The position numbers and the translations under genes are program-made. Below the pieces are notes generated by a model. It worked only from the letters and a program-made list of their open reading frames with translations, had not been told where the DNA came from and did not search any database. A DNA stretch of 64,000 bases, taken from contig VZTJ01003847.1 of NCBI GenBank assembly GCA_013397795.1, positions 769,905-833,904 of the forward strand. The letters are read 5' to 3'. Positions 23,601-35,600 of the stretch are shown in pieces (the stretch's first letter is position 1; each line of letters begins with the position of its first letter). The stretch is from Orthonyx spaldingii. Lineage: Eukaryota; Chordata; Aves; Passeriformes; Orthonychidae.

Positions 23601-26600
23601 AAATCTTGTCATGAATAAACTGTGTTAGCACAATTCTTTGTTTCAAAGGAAGTATTTCATTATTGCAGGAAAATTGCACACTCTCAAAATACTTTTAACA
23701 GCTCACTGGAATGTGGAACTGAAATTAGATTTGGAGAAAAAAGTTCATGTAGAGTTTTCTTTTTTTATTCTTCTTCCTGTTAAAGCCTTTAGTTTTAGAT
23801 TGTAGAATCTGGGCTGTTTTCTCCTAACTGCTTTTGGTACTCCTACTTAGCAGGGTTTATGTGACAAAACAATTATCAGATCCGGACAAATAAATGAAGA
23901 TAACTAATAAACTCCTAAACACTGAGCCCAGAAAAGCACACTTTTCTCCAAGCTTTTTGAACATGTATTTATAGCCCTTTCTTTTGGATTTTGTGGGCAA
24001 TCAGTACTCATATAAGTACTGATTTTTATGAAGGAATTTGGAAGGAGAGAATGTTGTTGACTGAATGGGCCCAGTTTTGGAGAAGGCTTCAAGGAGTTGC
24101 TTTGGCCTTTGAGGATAGCACAATAAGGATCTCTGAGGGGGAAGAAATAGGGGGACAGGAAATGGCTCTGCCTGGTTGAGGATCTTGGAGCTTCTCATCA
24201 CAAGGGAAAAAAATTTGATTTTTCTTGATAGTTAAGCATTTCATCCACAGCATAATTGCTTACCAGCCATTTTCCTTTGTGACATAATTGTTAAATATTT
24301 CCTCAGAATGCTGACAGATTAGAAAACCAGGCTTTTCCTCTTAGAAGCCTAGAAATCAAGGAGCTTTACCTTCATCTTCCTTTGCACCTTTGTGTAATAG
24401 AAATGTACTTGGGGAGGCCAGGTTATGCTTAAAAGGGGTTTGGTGTTCAGCATTTCTGCAAATGAAGGTACCTTGTTTGTGAAGAAGAGATACAGGTCTG
24501 TGGTTCTAGTAGAAGCTACATGTTGAATTTTTGGAGGAAGATCTAATGAATTCTCTCAGTTGGCAACTAGAAACTGCTGAAAATGTTTGTTCACATGCCA
24601 GAGGTATATAGGATGCTTAAGAAGTTGATCTTTGTCCCAAAAGACTTTCAGTTGAAATGTTGTTCCCCCCTCTGACATGCAGGCTTTGAGTTTGCTCTGA
24701 GAAACTACAAAACAGAATGGACAAACATCTATGTGTATTAACATATTAACTACTTGAATAGTTAGCACCTGCCAATTTTCTTGCTGTGGTGTTAATTTCT
24801 GGATTAATGATAGATAGCTAGCTACTTTTTTCTAAGGCAGCTTTAGGAAGCATTTCTGTTGTGCACCTTATTATTAGAAGGATTTTATAAAGCCCAGCAG
24901 AGAGCGAGAGAACCCTATTTATAATTCTATATTTTATGTTCTTCAGACTTAAAAAGCTTCTAATTTGCTTTCTCCTCCTCAGTGATCTCTGAATTATTTT
25001 GTACCCAGAATACCTGTAAGGCTTTGATTGATTATTATTATGTGGTAAGAACTGAGTAATCAATTGCTGGGTTCCATTACGCATAGAAAATATAAAAATT
25101 CATTGCTTTTTTCTTTTTTAAATTTTTGTTTTCAGTGTTATCTTGACTTTTATTTACTTGCAAGTTGTTTTTTTTTCCCCCACTAAGGACAAACAGAAAA
25201 CTTCTCCTTTCATCTTCAGTCTCTCTGATTTATGATAAATTTAGTTTCCTTCGGCCTGGCATTTGCTTCAGCAGGCAGTCTTCCTTCAAGTACCACCCTG
25301 ATTGATGTATAATCTTTGATATCTTCCATTAGCCTCCAGGATCACTAAGTTCAAGGCCCTCTTGGAACCTAAGGAGCCCTGCCGAGGAACTGAAGACCTT
25401 CAGAGTCCTTGGGGTGATTGACAAGGTAATTCTTCAGTGTCTCTTCAAGAATTCAGTCATAAATCGACTGCATGCTGACATTTCGTCTTTGAAGCTGTGG
25501 ATCTTAAGGATATGAAACAAAAGGGGAAAATGACTCAAATGCATCTGCACTTTAAAATAACAAAAGTAGAAGGAAAAAAGGCTTTTATCTAAGCAATTCA
25601 TGTAAGGTCATGCAAAATGTATTTGAGGTAAAGGATAAGGTACATGTTTGGTAGCATTCAATAGGATGAGGCCTGTTTTTCAAAAATGAAATCATGGTTG
25701 CTGTTCGGGGGTAAGGACAAGTTGATGTGTTTTCAGTTGAACAATTTAGTGGATATGTGAAATACAGAAGGGTAGAAATTCTTACTTTTCAACTCTTACT
25801 TGAAATGGGAACTGGGGACACACATGACTGTTCTCCTTCCCTGAGAATTTGGCATTGAAATCCCTTGCCAAGACAGAGATGCAGCAATGAAGCCAAGCTT
25901 ATTTTTGAGTCATGCAAATAATGTCTTCCAAAGTCCCAGGATAATACCCGTTTGTAAACAGTAGAGGACCATACAGATTTTTTTGCAAGCCTAATTAAGA
26001 GACCAGAAGAATTGTTGGGTTGTTTTGATAATGCTGATTAGTTACCACCTTACCAAATACTTTTAAGATGATGTATTATTCAGCAGTGTGACAGTGGCTA
26101 ATGCAGACTGTAACAGCTCGTTTCCTTTTTCCTGTGCCAAATCCCTTGTGCCTTTTGATAGTTCCTTATGTAGTCCCTGGTTTGTGCATGAGCTGCTGAT
26201 GCATGGTCAATTTATGCATTTGTAACGTGCATCAAAAACCTGTGGCTCATCCCTCGAGGTCTGTATTTCTTGGTTTCTTTTTCTTCTTGGACTGAACCTA
26301 GCTATTGGGACTGGTTTTTGTTTTTCTTTGCCTGTTTCGTTGTAATTGTGTGCATAAGTTGATAACTTCTCCTCAGAGGGCTGTATACATTAGGTATTAT
26401 GGTTGTTTTTATAGCACACAAGGTTTTCTAAGCTCTGACTTCATATTAATTGTATCTTCTTTCCTCAGTTGTAAGTACAGAATTGAGCCTGTATTCCAGT
26501 CTGTATACATATCAGAGACATGTTGGAAAGACCACCTATGTGTAGCACTTGTTAGTAGGTGCTAACTAAATTCATTGCTACTAAATGGGTGCTGTAGGCA

Positions 26601-29600
26601 TGGATTTTGTGAATTAGTCTGACAAAGTGAGCCTGCAGGAATGCTGGAAATGGATCAAGAAAGACTTTTTCAGTATCTCCATTCTTGTGTAGTGATAATG
26701 AACGGCCACTGGAAAAGATGCTTGATCAGAATGAAGTTTTTGGAGTCCTTGGTGCTACCAGATCTCCTTAGGTCTCCCAGGTGTGAGCTGCACATGTCCA
26801 AATCTTTGAACTAGAACTGGGGAGAATCGGCGTTCCAATGATGATAAAAATACAAGATCCTCAGAGCTGGAGATGTATGCAAGGAGTAGCAGGCCTGTGC
26901 TGGAGTAGCAGCAAGGAGTAGCTGGAATGCTCCTGTGCAAACAGTATCATAGAGCTCAGAGTTCAAGTTTAATTGTTGTGTAGAAAAGGGAGCTGAATTC
27001 TTTCAGTTGTCTTTGTACTCTGCGTTCCTACTTCCAGATTCTCTTGTCACAATCTTAGCCTTATTCTGAATATGCTGCTTTTAATCATATATTTCTAGGA
27101 GTTTGTAAAGTTGTGAGGCAAATGAAAACCTGCTCTAAGCCCAGAGAATATTTTATTTGGTTTTATAATGCATACACAAAATGCATGTGAATATGAAGCA
27201 AAAGTGTGCACATGTATCTGTGGGCTGGAGATGATGTCTGCCTTTGATTTAAAGCACCATCTCCCTTCCTTCCTCACCATCACTGTCATTTGCCTCCTTC
27301 TCTGCTTCCATGTGCCCTAAAGCTCACATCATGAAGAAATCCAATCAATGTGTAAGTATCCTTGCTGGAGCCAAGTAGATGACATAGCATGTGTGTTCCT
27401 GAAAATGGATTTTGATTTTCAGGGCCAGCATTGAAGATGCCATGCTTTTGGGCACAAGGCTGTAACTGATTCAGCACCATGCGGAGTTTTGCCTGAAAAT
27501 AATCTTCCATTCTAACCCTAAGGTAGCTGCTTTGGTTTCAGCAGAAAATGGATGTGTGGGTAGTAATGAGCCACTGGTATTGTAACTCCTGGCTTGACTA
27601 ACCCTGTGCAAGGCTGGCTTAAACACACTGACTTAAAAATGGTGTTGGTTGGTTTGCAGACTTGTTCTCCCACTGCTGAAGCCCAGAGTGGTGTCTGCCT
27701 GCTACAGTGCTGCCTCGAGAAAACCAGCTGTTAACCTTCCCTCATTCACATGCTGAAAGGTTCAGTGCTTTCCCTGAGAGTAATGTCACTCTTTGTTCTT
27801 CTTTTGAAGCCTCTTGAAGTGTTTTGAATTGGCTTCATTTTCACAGACAAAATGCTTGTTGCTACCTGAAACTCTGGGTTTTTCAAATTATTTTAGATGA
27901 GGCAGAATGATTAGATATTTAATTTTAGCTTAGTTTATTCCCAGTGTGCAATCTTTCTTTCCCTGTCTGCTCTTTCACCTTCCTCGTCACCTCAATAATT
28001 TTTGTTACATTGACCCTTTTCTGCTAAATCTGAGAGAGTTGGAGATCTTAGCATTATTAAGCTCCTTAAATTATTGTGAAAATTCAAGGAAATGCCCATA
28101 TCTGCCTTGCCTCCCATCCTTCTGCTTTTGCTCTCATGCAAAGGCTGTAGTATAAATCTGACTGTTTTAGTAGCCCAAAGAGGACTTATGTTTTGCTTGA
28201 GGAAACCATTTTTTTTTTTTTTTTTTTGAGTTCAACTGCTACTGTGTTTGCTTGCTTCATAGTGTCAAAAGTTAACGAGGTGGTGTTTGCAGGTATTTTA
28301 TGTGTTTAATATGTAAAGAGCCTACTTGTGAGTAGGTTTCTGAAAATAGAGGTGTAATCTAATTACAAAGATGGCTTTTGTCCTGCAAACGTTGTGGAAT
28401 CTAAGGTACTGCTGTTTGGGCAGCAAAGCTCTTATTAGTGTTATCAGAGCTACTGCATTGAAAACAAATACCTAAATATGGTAGCTGTTGTTATCACCAA
28501 CCACGAATGATCAGTTATTTTATCAGCTCATGTACCTTAAAGTAGAAAACTTCTTTTTTGGAATAGGAAAGAGTTTTGCTTTCAAAATTTGCCTAATTAA
28601 AAATCAAGGTTGCAGGTTCTGTGCTGAGTTTCTGCCCTAGGCAAATCTTTCCTTTGAAGCTACAACCAGCCCCTAAAGAAATGACTTTGTTATGGTGCTG
28701 CTGGATACCTTCACAATGCTGTTTCAAACCCAATTTCTTATTCTTTAGAACCCTCTGTTATTTGGATTCATTCAATTTAAAGATTCATCTTGAAAGCAGA
28801 GTGCATTAAGTAATAACTTTGCCTCTGTAACCAATGGCTGTCTTTTATGTCTCTTCTATCCGCTCTCCTGGTCCCCCATCAAGGCACACAGTCAGTATTG
28901 GCACTGGTGTGGCTGTGTTCAGTTCTTCCACAGCTGTCTGTACGTTTGGGCTTGTTGTTCAATACATTGTTTGTTAAGCTTTATTATGAAACCTCATAAA
29001 ATACCATACTCTCATCAGGGCCTTGCTAAAATTATTTTGGGAGTTCCTGAGATAGGTAACATTTTTTAGAAAATGAAAGCAATTCTGTTAATTTTGAATA
29101 TAGGGGTTTTTTTTGTGTCTCCCATGCTGTCATGAGAAGTCCTAACTCTGGTGGCTGTACATTTTGGTGAAGCACCTTTAAAAGTATGCAGGAGAACCAA
29201 ATCAATATTATTAATGATTTATAAAGCGTGATTACTACTTGTCTGCTTAATGAGTGAAAGTGCCAAAGAGCAGAAATACGTGGAATAGGTGTCAACTTCA
29301 CGTGCATAATCTGCAGACCCAGAGCTGAATTCAAACAGGTTATGGCTAGTTCTAATGAAATTTAATCAGAGGGGTAGGAGGAATAGGCCCTGCTTATGGC
29401 AGCACGTGTTTTGTTGTGCATGAACAACAGACGTAGCTAACTATGTCCTGTTAGTGTTTGTTAGGAACTTAAATATTCAGCCTTTTATTGTGAAGTGAGA
29501 TTAAAGACTGTTGCAGCTGTGAAGTTGAGTGGACTGTAGCAGATGTTTTCCTCTCCCCTGGCTCTCAGGTGCACTCTGTCGAGCATATTTAGATCATCTT

Positions 29601-32600
29601 ATGGATTTGAATGAGTGGCTGTGTGTGCCTAAGAGATGTGGGGGAAAGGGAACTGTAATGTACATACAAACGGGGCATAATGGAAATGAGCAGTGGCAAA
29701 AACATAGAAAATCTGAAGCTATTCATACAAATAAAGTTTTAAGAGCTGGGTTTATGTTTTAATAACCTTTTAGTTTCTTAAGTGGCTTGCCAAGTCCTAC
29801 AAAATCAAACCAACTACACAGTTATTGTCGAAACTGATTCCTTGGCTCACTACCTTCCTTTCTCTACTGCTGTGGGATTATTCCTAAAATACAGTCAGGT
29901 TTCACGCCCCAAGTAAGAAAGCTTGCTCAACTTTAAAAGTTTCTCTGCCAGCTAGAAAGAGTCCTGTTCCTTCTTCCCTGTCCTCAAACACCTGCCACTA
30001 GTTTTCCTGAAATCTTTCCATTTACACAAAACTGAACATTTCTGAGTGTTTGTTGTTGTAACCCTTAGTTTCTCTCTAGCTTCTTTCTTGTTTGTCTCAC
30101 TATCATTTCTTTTGACTTGTGTGAGATTTGGTGGAGTAATGCAAATTTTGCCCTTGCCTTTAGAAAAAAGAAATGACATTGTTGGGCATTCTTCTGCAGG
30201 CTGTTCTATATGTATCTTCTGGCCTTTAGAAAGAAATAAATTATTGAGATGTTTTCTTTTAAGCCAAAATTATTTAAGTTTATGTTCCTGTTACTCAGTT
30301 GCTTAGTATATAATTGGTGCCAGGCAATTACTCTGAGATGCTGGTGGCATTTCATATTGTAAAATGCTTTCACTAGTAAAACCTGCCAGATATATTTTCT
30401 AGGTTAATATTTCACCATTTGTAATTTATTGGTCAGTTTTTAGTTTACTTAAAAAAAATGGACTTTCCTCTCTGTTACCAACCAACTCAAAGTATTTAAA
30501 AAATTTGAATTTAAATATATGCTGCTTTCTTAGCATTTTCATTATTTAAAGCTGCACCGTTTGTCTTACAAGTACACTATTATTGCAAGTCACAGAATAT
30601 ATGAGCTGTAAGTTCCTTAGAATAATGGTTTGAAAGGAGGAATAATTGCAAACTGAAGATAATTCATATTGCACAGGTACAAGGATAAGGAATAATCACA
30701 TTTTTCATACATATTAGCCAAATGTAATCTCTTTCTGTAACGACAGAGGGAGACGAGTGGGAGTCTGGGTGGTGTAATCTGAAAAGTGACAAGAATAAAT
30801 CTGTGTTAAGTAGATCTTTTAATCCTGGTAGCCTTGTGACAGCCGGCACAGCTGAGGAGAGCAGGAGGAATTGCACCCCTGCTCCTGCCCATCAACACAG
30901 CCATGTCCTGAGTGCAGCACCCAGCTGTGCTCCAGCCCCAGCTGTGGTTTTCTTGCAGTCCCAAATACTCGTGCCTGGGATCAGGTGGACAGCTTGTCTC
31001 GTTCTTTGTCATCTGTCACTACGGGATTTTCCAACTGGTGGGGTAAACACAAGAAAACAATCCTAGGTGATCACCTGATACATATTCAAATTAGAAGGAC
31101 TTTTGTTAGAGTCTATCCTGTGTTAAGGGTACATTTGTTTAGCAGAGTTAATAGGTGGCCCACTGGTGACAATATTATATAATGTGTTTTCAGTGTTGAG
31201 CAGCAATTTAATAACAAAATGGAGCTGGTTTTAAAGTAATCCCTTAGCTGTGGCTTGTCTCGGAAACCTTTCTGCTGTCTGGTACTGCAGTAAGAGATCC
31301 TATTCCATTGTCTTTGATCAGGCACGAGCTATTTTTCAGTTGTGTTAGTGAACTTAAAGTCACATTTTTTAAGCAAATGTGTTGATGTGTTTGTTTTGAT
31401 TAGTGTTAAAAGGTGCTCCAGTAAATAAAAAGCACGGGTATGTTCTGTGCTATGTCCTGAAAGAGTGGAGACTAGGAAAAAAATCAGTATGAGATGCTGG
31501 GCAGGGGAGAAGGGAAGGGGGGAAAAAAAACACGCAGAAAAGGAAGGGGAACTGGGGAAGCAATTGTCTGCAGCATGACAGGATTTGTGCATTAGTGTTA
31601 AAGCCACCCGCACGAGAGCAGCGCGGTTCAGAGCAGCCCTCAGCTCTCCCAGTGCTGTCCCCCGTGACCTTGGCTGGGTGCTCGGTGGGGCGACTGCTGG
31701 TTCACCACGTTCTCTTTTCCTGGTGACTTGCCTGTTGCCTGCCCCTGGGTCTGTGCTCCCCCTTATGCTGACTTCTGCAGTATTCCTTCTGTCTCTTATC
31801 TCAGGGCTTTGATGCATATGTTCTGAAGGTGGCCACCGTGACTTTGGGTGGCAGCAGATGGTAAACCTTCAGGCTGCCACCGGCTATACTGGTGTTAAGT
31901 TGGAAACTTAACGTTTGATGAAGAATCAGTAGTGCATATGAAAGAGCTTTTACTGCAGAAATATCTTTTAATTAAAAAAAATTAGCATACCGAAACATTT
32001 GCTAATTTCTGTGCATTTAAAGGATCTTAAAATTAACTGTTTTCTTAAAGCTAGACTATGGTTATTTACCAGGCAGGTTTTATTTTATTTTTCTCCAATT
32101 AATTGTACCTACTGTATTGAATTGAATTTAATTTATTTTCCTCTAAGCTGTTGGATACACTGTAAATCAAATCTAAGAAGCTAATTTTTTTAAGTAGCTG
32201 CTGTCAGCATCAGAATTAACCCTTGACTTAGGAAAAAAAAAAGAATTCACAAGTAAGAAATCCTATTTGGCATCATGGAGGGGTATTGCTATTTACACAT
32301 TACTGAGATGCTGCCATGCAGTGCTGCTGCATTCACTTGTTTTTTGGGATGTGCCTGAGAGCGCCTAATTTTTGCTTGTACAAAATTAGGATGTCTGTGC
32401 TGCAGAAGACAATTACGTTAGATATTTATTTGTGGTAATTGCTATTTGTGTGTCAGTGTTTTTGGCCATGTTGAGGTTGTCATTGGTGCAAAAAAATAGA
32501 GAAAGAATGAATAAGCAACAGTGCCGTAAGAGCCAGCGTGATACACGGACCTTGACTCTGTTCGTCCATTAGTATTACAAATAGGATTTTGCCTTGTCTC

Positions 32601-35600
32601 CTTCTGTGTCACGGTCGAGTTGCTCAGTGCCCAGGAGTGCCCTGCTGTGCCTTCTTCTCCCTCCTCTCTGAGACAGGATGCTGAATGTTACAGCCGACAG
32701 CTCGTTGTTAGGAGATATTAAATATTACAACTTACATGGTGGAAGAGGTTCTGTGAGCTTACGTGAGACCGACGCAGCCTAGTCTAATGCCAGCATCTCT
32801 GTGTGATCTGCTCTGGAGAATAACAGAGTTCTGTCCTAAGGAATGCTCTTTGGAATCCTGTTTTGTCCCATCGTGCCATTAGGGTAGGGACTTGTCACTT
32901 TGCATTTTAAAAAAAGAAATCTTAGAATTACAGAAGCAGTTTTGCAATGGGAGAGAAGTGTGAAGGCATGCAAACAGGAAAGACTTGTTGCACTGCTGTC
33001 TATAAATTGGTTGTAAAGCATGAGGTGAGGAGAGTGAGTTGGCACCTGGGTCAGTGGCAGGGGTACAATTGTGCCCTTCTGCAGCAGTGTTGTAATGCAT
33101 CCAAGAGCTGCTGACCTTTCTCTGCTCTGGGTGAGTGATAAAAAGTCAAGCAATGTACTTGTGACCCTCTCTTGCCTGGACTTATCCCTTCCTGAGACAG
33201 TTTTCTGATAGCGGCTTACCCGTTCACGTAGTCCTTCAGTTATGTGGGAGAATCTGGTTAAACCACATTTTTGTAATAATGTATGCAGGCTGGTTTCCCT
33301 TTAAACAAGTTTCTGATTTGGTGGGCCCATGTAAAGTCTGCAGTCTGCCAGGGCCAAGTGGACCATCACTACATGAATTTCTAAAGTTACTTCCAAGGTT
33401 CTTCCTGGGCTTCTTGGAGTCCCTTTTGAAATAAACAATCTTGCCAAAGGTTGGTACTGAATCAACAAAGAAATAATTGTCCCTAAAATGAAGTGGAACT
33501 GTAAATGAGGTGTTAATCACTTGGGGAAGGTAGGATGCTTGATGGGAAGCAAAAAGAAAGGAGCTGGTTAGTTAGACTGCATACTCCATCTAGGTAGCTA
33601 ACCTCAAAGGCATGGGGATATTAGGTGATGTTATTGCAGGTATAAAACTGTAGCTGCTGCTTTTGTGTTGATGCTGCAATGTAGCAGCAGGTGAAGTTAC
33701 CCCACAGGGACCTGCTGCCCGCTGTATTTGCGTTTGTGGTCCTCATTCTGTGCCTCAACTTACGGGGCGAGGGCTCTGCAATCTCTTCTGTTGCACCATA
33801 TGCTAATACAGTGCTGATAAGCAAGTGTGAAAAATGAAAGGGAGGAATACATTAATTGTATTTGTGCAATAAGGTATGCTATCAAAGGTAATTATTTCAT
33901 GACAGTTTTAGTTATAGCAGTTGTTTTATCATGGAATAAAAGATGGCTTTAGGAGCCTTTTATAGGAAAGACAATTGTATCAAATTAGTACCAAATTAGA
34001 TTTTTGTCTTTATAAAGGTGAGCAAACCCATGAGCAGTTTTTAAATTGGTGTCTTCTACTCTACAAATGAACAAATCCTGTTTGAGGGTTAAAGAAGCTA
34101 TTATTCTGTCCTTTATGCTGACAGCTTCATTACTGATTGGCCTACTGTTGGTATTAAAAAAATGTTTGGCTCCTTATGATCTTTGTGCATGCCACTATAA
34201 TATTAATACAGACCACAGAACTGTTCATTAAGAAGTGACTTTAAATGAGGTTGATGCTTGTAAATCTGGAGAGATACAGATGTTAAATGCTGCCATTCCT
34301 TTTCATACACAGCTGTATGGCTAATAATTTCCAAGTGGCTAAAGCTCTTGTTAGCAAGAGTGCTGGTGTGTTAAGAATGGCCCTATAAATAACTTTAAGA
34401 ACTTGAAGTTGAAGGTGCTTCTTTTAAAGACTATTGTTAACTAAACATTATTGCCAAACAGATGGAAAGCATTCACCAGCCTGATGTTTTTAGGTTTAAT
34501 TATATTATCGCCAGTCCTGTACGGCTCAGTTGAAGAGATGTATCCAGAGGCCAATTTATAATCATTTAGCCAACACCTGTTTGGGAGATATTGACAGTCA
34601 AAGGGCACATTTAAAAAAAAAAAATCACATATGTTCTCGTATTTATTGCCTCAATGTGAACAGTTACTAGTTGCAAACAAACTTGGGAGAAGAGGAAGGA
34701 AAGTGATTGTAAACACATAGGTATTTCCAAACCATTTTTATCTTCTTTTGGCACCTCTTGTAAAGTGGCTTTTATTTTTCTCTTGTTCTGTTGGTTTTCT
34801 TTGGTTGGTTGGTGTGGTTTTGGGTTTTTCTTTAGTTTTAATTTTATGCCTTTTGGTTAAGCAAGGATAACAAAACCAGTTTTACAGTTATTATTTATTT
34901 ATTTATTGAGCTGTATTCCACTGTTTCTGGAAAACCCAGGTAAGAAGTCTAAAAAGTTGTTTGGCAAACTCAGTGGTCCGGGGTATTTGCCTTTCCTTAC
35001 CATAGCCTTGACATGGCAACTGTGTGTCATTCCTTTGTTAAAAAAATCTCGGTAGCACCAACTTCTGTTGATTTTTTTCCCCCCCGAAGATACAGAAAAC
35101 CTTTTAAAATTGGGTGCAAGTCTAGTAAAAGAGGAAGTCTTTGAGATGGGGAAGAGTCTGTCACTTTATTTGTTTTGCTGAAATATGTTGAGAGAAATGA
35201 TTAGAAAGGACATCAGTTCTCCTTCTCTTGTTTGAGATGCAATGAAGAGAAGTAGGTTTTGAGTGCTACCATCCCAAAGAGCAAAGGTTTCTTCCTTTCA
35301 GAGACAGCAGAGCATGGCTGCATTGCTGCCCCTCACAGCAGGGAGGTGAGGGAGGCTGTATGTGGTGGCGTCCTTCTGCCACCTGATGAAGCTATGTTGC
35401 TCCTGACATGTCATTCTTCTGCAAGAAATCTTTCTGGATGCAGGCTGACTTGGTTTTCAGTCCACCTTATCTGTTCATTTGGAGTTGCTGCATCTTGTCT
35501 TATCAAACCCAGCGTTGGGTAACCCCCGCTGTGGGAAGGAAGCCTTTTAGAAGTATAATTTTGCAGCCTAAATATTTTTGTGTTAACTGTATATGAATAT

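Larger units (their letters stand above)
17808..25332 (+). other. RPS6KC1 intron (about 7.5 kb), phase 0
   Basis: It contains a GC-richer unrecognised patch at about 19850-21950, a CR1 LINE 3' end at about 22110-22335, and a 105-nt exon-like segment at 23126-23230. A 27-nt exon-like segment at 20170-20196 was also noted. The rest is AT-rich with no recognisable feature. A 19-nt sequence at 24066-24084 recurs at 41447-41465. Confidence 0.85.

Noticed and set aside
31329..31817. 162-codon open stretch (-)
   Set aside because: Crosses poly-T and GC-rich patches; no family resemblance; composition explains it.
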